From the NCBI GenBank assembly GCA_027887045.1, contig JAPCJH010000001.1, positions 248,001 through 312,000 of the forward strand: a stretch of 64,000 bases of DNA. The letters run 5' to 3'. Shown piece after piece: positions 50,165 to 58,275 of this stretch (positions are counted from its first letter, which is position 1; each line of letters opens with the position of its first letter). This DNA is from Nitrososphaerota archaeon (GTDB taxonomy: Archaea > Thermoproteota > Nitrososphaeria > Nitrososphaerales > Gagatemarchaeaceae). The notes under the pieces are model-generated. The model had not been told where the DNA came from, did not search any database, and saw nothing but the letters and a program-made list of their open reading frames with translations. The position numbers and the translations under genes are program-made.

Positions 50165-50896
50165 ATGTCCAAGATTGGTCTCGGCAAAATCGACGTGACA
50201 ACATTTGTTCTTGTGCCTGGAGCTTGGTTAGGAGGGTGGGCCTGGAGGAAGGTCGCTCCACTGCTTGAGAAGGAGGGACATGAAGTCTACTCTATCACTC
50301 TCACCGGGATGGGAGATAGAGTCCATCTCGCTTCCGAGGGAGTCGGTATCGAAACCGCGGTCCAAGACGTCATGAACGTGATAAAGTACAACGACCTCGA
50401 CGACTTCATACTGGTGGGGCACAGCTTCGCCGGCAAAGTGGCGGCTGTGGTGGCGGACCACGCGAACGATAAGGTACGGAAAATCGTCTACGTTGATGCG
50501 TTCCGGCCAGAAATCGCGAGGGAACCTCAGGGTGGATTCGACCCAACCCGCGAGTTTGGCCCTCCGCCGCATGGCGGCAATGCAATCCCCCTCACCGAGG
50601 AGGTTATCAACCGCATCGGAAAAGACGTTGTAGGTCCGAACCGGAAGTGGATGATGTCCATGGCGACGCCCTGGCCGATCAAACTTGCGAAAGACCCGAT
50701 CATGCTGTCAAAGAACTACGACGAGACGAAGGAAACGTATGTTTTTTGCAGTCTCAGTGGGGACCCGGTTGACGAGATTATCGCCGGGAAGTGGGGGAAG
50801 CTGAACGGTCCCTACAAGGTCATAGAGACGGGCCATTGGCCGATGATAACGAAACCTGAAGAGTTGGCCGAGGACCTGGTTTCTCTGGCCAAGTGA
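50165..50896 (+). CDS. Alpha/beta hydrolase
   Basis: 243 residues. TTFVLVPGAWLGGWAWRKV (oxyanion region), nucleophile elbow VGHSFAGKVAAV (GHSFAG), DAFRPE and the C-terminal catalytic His in ETGHWPMITKP. It resembles esterases of the salicylate/methylester type (GAWxGGW). The substrate is unknown. It is flanked by repeats at 50102 and the partial GTGCGGTCG at 50897. Start ATG 50165; no operon partner. Confidence 0.88.
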   Translation: MSKIGLGKIDVTTFVLVPGAWLGGWAWRKVAPLLEKEGHEVYSITLTGMGDRVHLASEGVGIETAVQDVMNVIKYNDLDDFILVGHSFAGKVAAVVADHANDKVRKIVYVDAFRPEIAREPQGGFDPTREFGPPPHGGNAIPLTEEVINRIGKDVVGPNRKWMMSMATPWPIKLAKDPIMLSKNYDETKETYVFCSLSGDPVDEIIAGKWGKLNGPYKVIETGHWPMITKPEELAEDLVSLAK

Positions 50897-50982
50897 CGTG
50901 CGGTCGAAGCGGGCCTCCGAGGAGGCTATCGATAACGGGAGAGAGTCCCCCGGATCAGCACCAGCCGCTGAGTTCGGTTCGC

Positions 50983-51594
50983 TTACTGTCGGGACCGCGC
51001 CGGGAGAATCCTTCGGGCTACGACCCACCGACGCATCGCAATCTTGCGCGTCTTACGGAACCCCATCTTCTCGAACATGCCCAAGGTCCCGCTGCATAGG
51101 AAAGAGGAGGAGACCTTCTCATTCGTGTAGTCCTCGGGGTACGCCTCGACGACTCCGCCGCCAAGATGAGCGATGTATCGAAGCGCCTCACGGAGGGCGA
51201 GGGTGGCGATGCCCTGCCCCCGGCGTTCTCGGTCGATGAAGAAGCAGGTGATCCGCCAGTCTGGAAGCTTGCGCAATCCCTCTTCGTAGGTCTTCTTGCT
51301 CCGTATGTTCGGGAGTTCCGCGATAGGGCCAAACTGGCACCACCCGACCGCGTTCGCGCCGTCGAAGACGAGCGCGGCGTGCGCCTGCCCTCCCCGCACT
51401 CGCTCCTCTTTCATTGCTCGGTATGCCACCGCACCGTGTCTCCCTTCCCCGGGCTCGAGATGAAAGGAGATGCACCAACACCCGCCAAAGATCCCGTTGT
51501 GCTTCTCCACCAAGCGAGCGAACGCAGGCCAGGTCTCGTGCGTAAGCTGCTTCGACGTGAGAGGCACGTCCCGCCAACCGCATTGGTTGTACAT
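50983..51594 (-). CDS. GNAT-family N-acetyltransferase
   Basis: 203 residues. HAALVFDGANAVGWCQFGP and CFFIDRERRGQGIATLALREAL (acetyl-CoA loop RRGQGIA) are GNAT motifs, followed by GTLGMFEKMGFRKTR. The family is a bacterial-type GNAT with an N-terminal FGGCWCISFHLEPGE segment. Its local GC content looks higher than that of its neighbours, and it sits between repeats, so horizontal transfer is plausible. Start ATG 51594. Confidence 0.85.
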   Translation of the reverse strand: MYNQCGWRDVPLTSKQLTHETWPAFARLVEKHNGIFGGCWCISFHLEPGEGRHGAVAYRAMKEERVRGGQAHAALVFDGANAVGWCQFGPIAELPNIRSKKTYEEGLRKLPDWRITCFFIDRERRGQGIATLALREALRYIAHLGGGVVEAYPEDYTNEKVSSSFLCSGTLGMFEKMGFRKTRKIAMRRWVVARRILPARSRQ

Positions 51595-51681
51595 TAGTTG
51601 TAAGCGCCACTCGACATTATGCTCATAGTGTCAAATGGTCAGTCGAAGTCCATTAGATTGTACAGCAAATGAGGGTAAAAT

Positions 51682-51749
51682 GAAAGTAATCTGCGGTCGC
51701 CGGGATTTCCACCTGCGATGACCTTGGCGTGTTGGGACGCCTACGCAGG
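51682..51749 (-). repeat. Type A repeat, copy 2, plus hairpin
   Basis: 51682-51709 matches 50024-50051 with one mismatch (GAAAGTAATC then TGCGGTCGCCGGGATTTC). Immediately after, CCTGCG (51712-51717), GGCGT (51726-51730), ACGCC (51737-51741) and CGCAGG (51744-51749) form a two-part hairpin. Confidence 0.65.
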
Positions 51750-51935
51750 ATGACAATTCCCGGCCAGGGCGCCTCTTGCCACATTGAGGAGATTCGAGCC
51801 CAGATTCCACTATGGCTGGTTTGGGCACAGGACTCGATGGTCCCACGGTGATCCCACGGTAGCGGGCATTGCCTTGGACCATGCCTAAACTCGAAAGAAT
51901 CCCCATGTCCAAGTGCCTCTTTCGGGGTTTCAGAG

Positions 51936-52121
51936 TTGGGGCAGACCTTACCTAACAACGGGCTTAAGCAAGTTTATCACATCTGGCCGCACTTCTTTGA
52001 CAGAGCATGGGTCCTGGCCATGGTCAGGGATAACCCCAGGGACAGAGCGAGCCAGGTCCGGCAGGAGACCGACCTAGAATACTACGACGCTTGGACCGTC
52101 CTGAAAAACTGTCGGCTCTAG
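51936..52121 (+). CDS. Possible small helical protein
   Basis: The only open frame of note in the 51.6-52.45 kb stretch. Its C-terminal half, MVRDNPRDRASQVRQETDLEYYDAWTVLKN, has charged amphipathic helices. A TATA-like GTTTATCAC (51969-51977) lies 50 bp upstream of the internal ATG 52020. It could also be the decayed end of a longer gene. The rest of this 855-bp gap holds only repeats and hairpins. Confidence 0.25.
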   Translation: MGQTLPNNGLKQVYHIWPHFFDRAWVLAMVRDNPRDRASQVRQETDLEYYDAWTVLKNCRL

Positions 52122-52139
52122 ATCCAAGAAAAGGAGAGG

Positions 52140-52212
52140 GGGCCTCGAGCTCTACGCTGAGATTGGTGTTAATCCCTTCCGGCCGTCATGAGTTCGAATC
52201 CCTCCGGGCCCG
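52140..52212 (+). repeat. tRNA-like relic (type B end)
   Basis: The segment has tRNA length (73 nt). The 5' GGGCCTC can pair six of seven with the 3' CGGGCCC, followed by GA-GCTC and ending AGTTCGAATCCCTCCGGGCC then CG. The D-loop is too short, the T-stem pairs at only two positions and no good anticodon arm forms. I regard it as a decayed tRNA or an attachment-site relic, not a working tRNA. Confidence 0.35.
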
Positions 52213-52253
52213 AACCAGGCTCTCCCCTCTTTGATGGATTTGCACCGTAAACT

Positions 52254-52329
52254 GGTCGAATCCGGGCGGCCCCGTAATAACAGATGATCAGGATTCGCTT
52301 AATTATCTAAGCGCATCCCACCGGGCCCG
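52254..52329 (+). repeat. Two further tRNA-3'-end-like pieces
   Basis: GGTCGAATCCGGGCGGCCCC then G at 52254-52274, and ATCCCACCGGGCCCG at 52315-52329. Both end like acceptor strands without a 5' half. The second shares CCCACCGGGCCC with 54063-54074. Confidence 0.4.
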
Positions 52330-52413
52330 CAGACAAATACCCCAATTCAGGACCCTGTTCATCAAAAGAAGCTCAATGTGAGCTCCTGCAAATGGTCATC
52401 GGTAACCCGGATA

Positions 52414-52431
52414 GAAATCCCGGCGACCGCA
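52414..52431 (+). repeat. Type A repeat, plus-strand copy
   Basis: GAAATCCCGGCGACCGCA, an exact reverse complement of the 18-bp cores at 50034-50051 and 51692-51709. It lies just past the 3' end of the hydrolase-cyclase gene. Confidence 0.7.
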
Positions 52432-52449
52432 CATTGATCTGACCTTAGC

Positions 52450-53814
52450 TCAGTCTATACTTGTCACCGAGAAGAGGTGTCTCTTATCCTCTATTCCCTT
52501 GAGTTCGTGCTCTCCACGATCATTGAAGGAGATTCTAGACCCATAGACCAGGTCCCTCACAGTGCTTGAGACCAAGACTTCTCCTGGCAAGGCTTCATCC
52601 AGAATCCTGGACGCCATGTGAATCGCGATTCCACTGATATCTGTGGAGCCAAGGATGCATTCGCCCGTGTGAATCCCTGCTCTGACCTCAATATCTAGCT
52701 CCCCCGCAGACCTCGTTACACTCCAAGCACATCCAATGGCTCGGCTTGGTCCCTCGAATGTGGCAAGAAATCCATCGCCTGTGCTCTTTATCACAGACCC
52801 GCTGAATCTCTCGACATTGTTTCTCACCATCGAATCATGTTGTGCGAGGAGGGCTTGCCACTTGCTGTCCCCGAGCTCCGCGGCCCTCCTGGTGGAGCCA
52901 ACGATGTCGGTGAACAGCACCGTGGCCAGCATCCTGTCTGAGCGTGTCGGAGGAGGCTCTACACCCGTCGCAAACTTCTGTATCTCCCCGAGAATCCTGT
53001 CAGTGAGTTGCGCGTCGACGCAGAACATGTGATCCCTGCCAGGCAGCTCCAGCATCCGCGCCCCAGGGATGTGGGCTGCGATGTAGCGACCCTCTTCGAC
53101 GCTGCAAACCTTGTCGTCGGTCAGGTGGATGACGAGAGTCGGTACGTGGATTGTTGGAAGAATACTTCGCACATCTATGTTCATCTCGGCCTTCGCCAGC
53201 GCGATTGCCGCCCCGGGGCTCCCGCCCATCCGTCTGTTTTCACCCATCCAGTGGATGTAGGCTGCGTCGCCCAGGCGGCTTGGAGCCAAGATGGAGACCC
53301 TTCGCTCTGCCGCCTCCTTTGTCCCCCAGGTCCGTTCGGTCCTTTCGAAGCTCTGTTCCATTTGTTCCTTGGTTGCCGCCCAGGGATAATCCGGAGCCCA
53401 TGATCCTTTTGCAAATCCCCCATAAAGCACAAGGCACCTAGTGCGTGAAGGATAGCTGGCAGCGAATAGGATACTCATCGGCACACCGTCAGAAAACCCC
53501 ACGAGTACTGCCTCGTCGAAGCCCGCGGCGTCCATCACGGCGCGAATGTCCTCCATTCTCTCCTCGTATGTGGGGATTCCACCTTCACGGTCCGAGAGGC
53601 CTGTCCCGCGCTTGTCGAAGCGGGCTACCCTTGCGAATCTACCAAGGCCTTCGAGCCACCTCCTCGTACTGGCTTCCTTCCAGTAGTAGTTCAGATGGGA
53701 GATGGACCCGGGCGTCAAGACCAAGTTCACTGGTCCGTTGCCATAGACTTCGTAGGCGATGTGGATATCGCCGCTCTTGGCGTACCTGACCTCTGGTTCG
53801 TCCGAGTATTCCAA
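52450..53814 (-). CDS. Alpha/beta hydrolase fused to a class III nucleotide cyclase
   Basis: 454 residues. N-terminal alpha/beta hydrolase (about 10-275: ARFDKRGTGLSD, nucleophile elbow VGFSDGVPMSILFAAS, HVPTLVIHLTDDKV, catalytic His in PGRDHMFC), then a class III cyclase domain (about 292-450: LATVLFTDIVGSTRRAAELGD, IKSTGDGFLATFEGPSRAI, VRAGIHTGECILG, MASRI). The fusion is common in soil bacteria. Here it is bounded by opposite-end type A repeats at 52414 and 53922, suggesting acquisition. The hydrolase may sense a small ligand. Start ATG 53814. Confidence 0.88.
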   Translation of the reverse strand: MEYSDEPEVRYAKSGDIHIAYEVYGNGPVNLVLTPGSISHLNYYWKEASTRRWLEGLGRFARVARFDKRGTGLSDREGGIPTYEERMEDIRAVMDAAGFDEAVLVGFSDGVPMSILFAASYPSRTRCLVLYGGFAKGSWAPDYPWAATKEQMEQSFERTERTWGTKEAAERRVSILAPSRLGDAAYIHWMGENRRMGGSPGAAIALAKAEMNIDVRSILPTIHVPTLVIHLTDDKVCSVEEGRYIAAHIPGARMLELPGRDHMFCVDAQLTDRILGEIQKFATGVEPPPTRSDRMLATVLFTDIVGSTRRAAELGDSKWQALLAQHDSMVRNNVERFSGSVIKSTGDGFLATFEGPSRAIGCAWSVTRSAGELDIEVRAGIHTGECILGSTDISGIAIHMASRILDEALPGEVLVSSTVRDLVYGSRISFNDRGEHELKGIEDKRHLFSVTSID

Positions 53815-53921
53815 CTCCGCAACTGAACCTAGTTCGTCTTATATCCTGTAGGTGGCTTCTTGACTGCAAGAGAGCATCGTTAGGAAATCATCAAGAGAAT
53901 TTCCGACTAATTTTTTGGTCT

Positions 53922-53939
53922 GAAGTCCCGGCGACCGCG
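53922..53939 (+). repeat. Type A repeat, plus-strand copy with two mismatches
   Basis: GAAGTCCCGGCGACCGCG, aligned to the 52414-52431 core. It lies upstream of the hydrolase-cyclase gene, which is thus bracketed by two copies in the same orientation. Confidence 0.6.
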
Positions 53940-53956
53940 GTCTATCAAACCAACTT

Positions 53957-54075
53957 GCTGGGCGGAAATCCGTCCGGCCGCCCAGCATGCTGGGTTCATA
54001 TCCGGCGATCGCAAGTAGCTAGACAGGAGGCAGGCGGATTCGAACCCATAATGGGTCTGAGCCCCACCGGGCCCA
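53957..54075. repeat. Hairpin and tRNA-end-like pieces in a gene-free stretch
   Basis: GCTGGGCGG (53957-53965) pairs with CCGCCCAGC (53978-53986). CATATCCGGCGATCGCA (53997-54013) is a type A variant. GGATTCGAACC (54036-54046) is a T-arm in minus orientation. CCCACCGGGCCCA (54063-54075) is a type B end. The remaining gap 53815-54198 shows nothing else. Confidence 0.45.
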
Positions 54076-54198
54076 TTCAACATCCCACCATCACGCCGAG
54101 AGGTGTGGAATGATCGACCTGCCAAGAACGCCTAGCTATTACTCTGGGGCTATTAGGTTTGGGCTGGTATGCAATCAGCGTGCCTGGTTTCAGAGGCC

Positions 54199-54393
54199 TC
54201 ACCCGGCAAGGAAACTAGAGATTGCTTCAGTTACTTGTTGCGGCCTTTCTTCCAATATGAAGTGTCCGGTGTCTTCGAGAACAATGAGCTTCGATCCGGG
54301 AATGTCTTGGTTCAGACGCTTACCATGTTCAGGCGGGACGTACGGGTCGTTTTCGCTCCAAATCAGGAGGGTCGGGACGTCGAACCCGCGAAG
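54199..54393 (-). pseudogene. C-terminal relic of an alpha/beta hydrolase
   Basis: GFDVPTLLIWSENDPYVPPE, GKRLNQDIPGSKLIVLEDTG then HFILEERPQQVTEAI is the last third of an alpha/beta hydrolase, including the catalytic Asp (ENDP) and His (TGHF). The preceding sequence in this frame is not hydrolase-like and the nucleophile half is missing. It is therefore a truncated remnant. Confidence 0.75.
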
Positions 54394-54533
54394 TATGAGG
54401 GCGAAAACCAACAGGCCGACCTTCGCCCAAAACCAACGCTTCTTCTTGCTCAGCCTCAGATTCTTCAGCGGTAAACGCCCGCCAAAGAGAGTTAAGGATT
54501 GTGCGCTGACCGAAAGCGGGACAGAGGGAGAGG

Positions 54534-54650
54534 CTAACGGAAGGCCCGTCTGACCCAAACGATAGCAATCAGCGTTTCGGACGCAAGGAACAGATAGCCG
54601 AAAGGCGATGCATAGTAAAACGAGATGAGGCCAGCGATGGCAGAAGCTGG
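54534..54650 (-). pseudogene. C-terminal relic of an ABC-3 type metal permease
   Basis: Between in-frame stops the minus strand reads SAIAGLISFYYASPFGYLFL then ASETLIAIVWVRRAFR and TAG (54534-54536). GL.xSYYxxxPxG...L is the last helix pair of ZnuB/MntB-type permeases. Only about 37 codons remain. It is the second gene end left in this gap. Confidence 0.4.
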
Positions 54651-54664
54651 TCTCTAGGCTGAAG

Positions 54665-55009
54665 TTGAAGAGTCCGCTGGACTATTCTGCCATGGGCCGC
54701 AGGATTGAAGAGAGAAAGACGGTCAACGCGATGGTCCAGGCTGCGCTCGGAGAGCTTGCAACCTCACAGGTCCTGTCCCTTTTGGGAACGGACGTCCCGT
54801 GCGCAAGAGTTAGCACGCTGACAGACTCGCACGGCGATGAGGAGCTGAAGGCCAGAGGGGTCGTCAGGAAGGTCAGGTCAGTCGCGCGGACCCTCACGAT
54901 AGCGCTTCCGCCGCTACCTCACAGAATGGGCGCGGGCATGGCAAGCACCCCCGAGCTCGGGGCTTATGATTCGAAGACATTGCGGCGTCGAAGGGGCAAA
55001 GCGTCCTAG
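54665..55009 (+). pseudogene. C-terminal fragment of a CaiB/BaiF CoA-transferase (family III)
   Basis: 114 codons. RRIEERKTVNAMVQAALGEL, VLSLLGTDVPCARVSTLTDS, GDEELKARGVVRKV, ALPPLP and TPELGAYDSKTLR follow the C-terminal part of class III CoA-transferases. The N-terminal 270 or so residues, including the catalytic Asp, are absent. It lies 59 bp before the amino-acid-type importer. A parent gene would fit the acyl-CoA genes at 61-63.6 kb. Confidence 0.65.
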
Positions 55010-55068
55010 ATTTTTCGTTCTCTCGCTTGAATCGCAACACGTATAAGTCGCACACCAGCAACTCAGAA

Positions 55069-56406
55069 ATGTTGGCTTTCGGTGAATCGAAGGCCCGAAG
55101 GGCGATTAGTCGGACTGCTGGCATCGGCATCGTGGTTCTTTTGTTGATTGTTGCCTTAGGTGGAGCATACTACTACACCACAACCCTAGGATCGGCCACC
55201 ACTTCCAGCTCCTCGGGCCAAACCACGACAACTACGACGACAACGACACCGTACACTGGGCCCACAAAGATAACAATCGGGATGACGATGCCCCTTTCAG
55301 GTTCTCTCGCTTCCGACGGTGTGATGAGCCTGGATGGCCTCAAGATGTGGGCGGCGAGCGTGAACGCATCAGGCGGGATTTACGTGAAGAGCCTCAACCA
55401 CAGGCTTCCTGTTCAGCTAATCTACTACGACGACACCTCGACCGCCTCTGTCGTAGCGACGGATTATCAGCAGCTAGTCGCACAGGGGGTAAACTTCTTG
55501 GTGGCGCCCTACTCAAGCGGCCTGACGCTCGCCGCAGCACCGATTGCCGAGACCAACCACCTGCTGTTGATTAGCCACGGCGGCGCCTCGGACTCGATCT
55601 GGTCCAAGGGATACAAGTACGTCGTCGGGGTGCTAAGCCCCGGAAGCCAGTACGCAATCCCGGTGCTCCAGATGCTGGAGAACCAGAACAGTTCAACGCC
55701 CCTGAAGGTGGCCTTCTTCTTTGGCAACGACGCGTTCTCAATCTCTGTAAAGACGGGAGCGTTAGCGTTCATCAACTCGACGAGCGGCAAGTTCAGCGTG
55801 GTCTACAACCAGCTTTATGACGAGTCCGCGACAAGCTACACGGCCCAGCTGAGCCAGATTCAGGCGGCCAGCCCCGACGTGGTGATCGGCGGGGCGCACT
55901 TCGCGGACGGCGAGACGATCGTGAAGAACATCCAGTCTCTCGGGCTGCACTTCAAGATGGTCTCTCTCCTGGTAGCGCCTGACGACCCTCACTTCCTGTC
56001 GGACTTGGGATCTCTGGCCAACAACGTTGCTGCGCCCTCGCAGTGGGAGTCCAACCTGGACTTCACTCACTTCTCTCCGTACTACGGGAACATCACGGGC
56101 GCCCAGTTCCTGAGCCAGTTCCAGTCCAGCTTCAACATGCCCCCCAACTATGAAGCCGCAGAGGCGTACAACACTGGCCTCGTCCTCCAGAGGGCAATCA
56201 GCGACAGCGGCTCTCTGAACTCCACCATAGTCAGGAACCAACTGAGCTCCGAGAACATCTGGACCTTCTACGGGAACTTCCAGATTGGACCAACGGGGAT
56301 TCAGAGCGGGCATACGATGGTCGTCATGCAGTGGCAGAACGGGGCCAAGCAAACCGTCTGGCCCAGAGCGGTCGCGACCTCTCCTTTCGTCTACCCGGCG
56401 CCGTGA
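55069..56406 (+). CDS. ABC substrate-binding protein (branched-chain amino-acid type)
   Basis: 445 residues from ATG 55069; CGTATAAGT at 55040-55048 is a TATA element about 25 bp upstream, favouring this start over TTG 55027. An N-terminal membrane anchor (about 13-35) and a Thr-rich linker are followed by a type I periplasmic-binding fold (ITIGMTMPLSGSLASDG, VQLIYYDDTS, LVAPYSSGLTLAAAPIAE, VVIGGAHFADGETIV, NYEAAEAYNTGLVL). It captures leucine-type amino acids or related carboxylates outside the membrane for LivHMGF. Confidence 0.9.
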   Translation: MLAFGESKARRAISRTAGIGIVVLLLIVALGGAYYYTTTLGSATTSSSSGQTTTTTTTTTPYTGPTKITIGMTMPLSGSLASDGVMSLDGLKMWAASVNASGGIYVKSLNHRLPVQLIYYDDTSTASVVATDYQQLVAQGVNFLVAPYSSGLTLAAAPIAETNHLLLISHGGASDSIWSKGYKYVVGVLSPGSQYAIPVLQMLENQNSSTPLKVAFFFGNDAFSISVKTGALAFINSTSGKFSVVYNQLYDESATSYTAQLSQIQAASPDVVIGGAHFADGETIVKNIQSLGLHFKMVSLLVAPDDPHFLSDLGSLANNVAAPSQWESNLDFTHFSPYYGNITGAQFLSQFQSSFNMPPNYEAAEAYNTGLVLQRAISDSGSLNSTIVRNQLSSENIWTFYGNFQIGPTGIQSGHTMVVMQWQNGAKQTVWPRAVATSPFVYPAP

Positions 56407-56458
56407 TGACTGCGGACGAAGCCTTTAATCACAATCGAGCGTAGCTGAATCCAAAGAC

Positions 56459-57316
56459 TTGCTACTAGCCGAACTGGTAGTGCTCGGCCTGGCCTACGGG
56501 CTACTATTCGGAGTCTTGGCACTTGGTCTGACTTTGATTTGGGGTGTGATGAAAGTCGTAAACATCGCCCACGGGGACTTCGTCATTGTTGGCGCCTATT
56601 CCAGCTACTGGCTCTTCGTCTTGGCCGGGGTCCACCCAATCCTTTCAATATTGTTCACAGCCCCCTTCGGCTTCGGACTTGGGATAATTGTGTACCTAGG
56701 TCTAGTCAGGAGGGTCGTGCACGCCCCCGAGCTGATGTCCCTCTTCCTCACGTTTGGCATCTCCACGCTGATTAGCAGCCTGCTTCTCTACATCTACTCG
56801 CCGAATCAACGCGCGATATCGGTAACATTCCCGAGCATCAACGGACTCGGGGTCGTCCTGCCCGGAAACGTGGCGATAGCCGCAGCCTACGCGGTGGTCG
56901 TCGCGACCCTACTCCGAATTTTCCTTACCAAGACGTACTGGGGGAAGGCCATCAGGGCGGTGACCGAAGACAGCAGCTCAGCCCTACTCATGGGAATCAA
57001 CCCGGAGGCGGTCAGCATGTTGGCCTTCGGGATTGGGGTGGCGATTGCTTCGTCGGTGGGCTCGGTGGTGATGCTCCTCCAGGCAGTTTATCCGACGGGG
57101 GGTAGCGAGTTCACACTTCTCGCGTTTGTGATTGTGGTCCTTGGAGGATTGGGGAGTCCGTTCGGGGCTCTCCTGGGTGGAATCGTAATCGGAGTGGTAG
57201 ACAATGTCGCATCGCTGTACCTCCCTGCCGCGGCGACGCCCGCTATCGGATTCATCATACTCGTGATTGTGCTGATCGTAAGACCATCCGGGATAATGGG
57301 CGCGAAGGGCCGTTGA
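56459..57316 (+). CDS. livH: ABC permease LivH
   Basis: 285 residues, eight hydrophobic segments. VVNIAHGDFVIVGAYSSY and the loop ITGINPEAVSMLAFGIGVAIAS-like (here MGINPEAVSMLAFGIGVAIA) are LivH signatures, with GGLGSPFGALLGGIVIG near the C-terminus. The start is TTG 56459, 52 bp after the binding-protein gene. Its stop overlaps the livM start (TTGA). Confidence 0.92.
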   Translation: MLLAELVVLGLAYGLLFGVLALGLTLIWGVMKVVNIAHGDFVIVGAYSSYWLFVLAGVHPILSILFTAPFGFGLGIIVYLGLVRRVVHAPELMSLFLTFGISTLISSLLLYIYSPNQRAISVTFPSINGLGVVLPGNVAIAAAYAVVVATLLRIFLTKTYWGKAIRAVTEDSSSALLMGINPEAVSMLAFGIGVAIASSVGSVVMLLQAVYPTGGSEFTLLAFVIVVLGGLGSPFGALLGGIVIGVVDNVASLYLPAAATPAIGFIILVIVLIVRPSGIMGAKGR

Positions 57317-58269
57317 GTCCCCTGAAGCTGACTGGATTCACTCTGACCCGCAGAAGGTCTGCGGAAATGGCCGTTATCCTGGTCCTCCTCGCATTGCTCC
57401 TCGTGGCACCAACGTTCTTCGCAAGGATTTCGGTTCTCTTCTTCATCCTCAACTGGATTGTCCTTGCCGAGAGCTTCAACATGTTCGCCGGACTGACCGG
57501 ATACGTCAACTTTGGCCACGTCGTCTTCTACGGCGTCGGAGGTTACGTGAGCGCCCTCCTAATGGTGAATGCCCACGCCTCACCTTACGTGGCGGTCATT
57601 GCTGGAGGACTTGCCTCCAGCCTCCTAGCTCTGGGAATCAGCTTGCCGACCACGAGACTCAGGGGAGCCTACTTCGCCATCGCGACGCTGAGCATCAACG
57701 AAGCCTTCTTTGTGACGTTCGACAGCTGGGACGCGGTGGGATCGGCGCCTGGCCTCTCGCTCCCAATCTCATACTATCAGCCGGTGGTCGAGTATTACGT
57801 CATGGTGGTGGTCGCCATCGCCTGCGTACTGTCCATGTACGCAATCTCCAAGTCGAAGTTCGGCATTGCTCTCCAGGCAATCCGCCAGCAGGAGGTCACG
57901 GCTAATTCCATCGGGATCAACGCGGCCTACTACAAGTCGCTCGCACTGGTCTTCAGCGGATTCTTCGCGGGGCTTGCGGGCGCCCTTGCAATCTGGCAGA
58001 TAACCTTCATTGACCCTCCATCGGCGTTCAACGTCACCATTACTGTCACCTCAATCTCGATGGCCATGCTGGGGGGATTGGGGACCGTGATAGGCCCGGT
58101 AATTGGAGGAGCTCTGCTTTACGAACTGACAGATTTGCTCGGCCTCAGCTACCCGTTCATCCACCTCATCATACTTGGAGTCATCATAGTTGGAGTGGTT
58201 CTTGTCATCCCGGACGGGATCCTCGGCGCCTCAAGAAGGGTGCTGACCAAGGTGAGAGGAAGGAGATGA
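57313..58269 (+). CDS. livM: ABC permease LivM
   Basis: 318 residues, about nine hydrophobic segments. FNMFAGLTGYVNFGHVVFYGVGGY and RLRGAYFAIATLSINEAF are LivM hallmarks, followed by QEVTANSIGINAAYYKSLAL and GGLGTVIGPVIGGALLYEL. TTG 57313 overlaps the livH stop by 4 bp. It pairs with LivH to form the channel. Confidence 0.92.
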   Translation: MSPLKLTGFTLTRRRSAEMAVILVLLALLLVAPTFFARISVLFFILNWIVLAESFNMFAGLTGYVNFGHVVFYGVGGYVSALLMVNAHASPYVAVIAGGLASSLLALGISLPTTRLRGAYFAIATLSINEAFFVTFDSWDAVGSAPGLSLPISYYQPVVEYYVMVVVAIACVLSMYAISKSKFGIALQAIRQQEVTANSIGINAAYYKSLALVFSGFFAGLAGALAIWQITFIDPPSAFNVTITVTSISMAMLGGLGTVIGPVIGGALLYELTDLLGLSYPFIHLIILGVIIVGVVLVIPDGILGASRRVLTKVRGRR

Positions 58270-58275
58270 TGCCGG

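Noticed and set aside
52140..52212. Complete tRNA gene
   Set aside because: Length and acceptor ends are suggestive, but the D-loop is too short, the T-stem pairs at two of five positions and no anticodon arm forms. It is kept only as a relic. No full tRNA was found anywhere in the window by eye.
46722..54075. CRISPR array
   Set aside because: Repeats are irregularly spaced by whole genes, vary in length and orientation, and no cas gene is present.
46722..54075. Integron with attC sites
   Set aside because: The cassette-like layout is tempting, but no attC core sites (GTTRRRY/RYYYAAC) and no IntI-like gene are visible.
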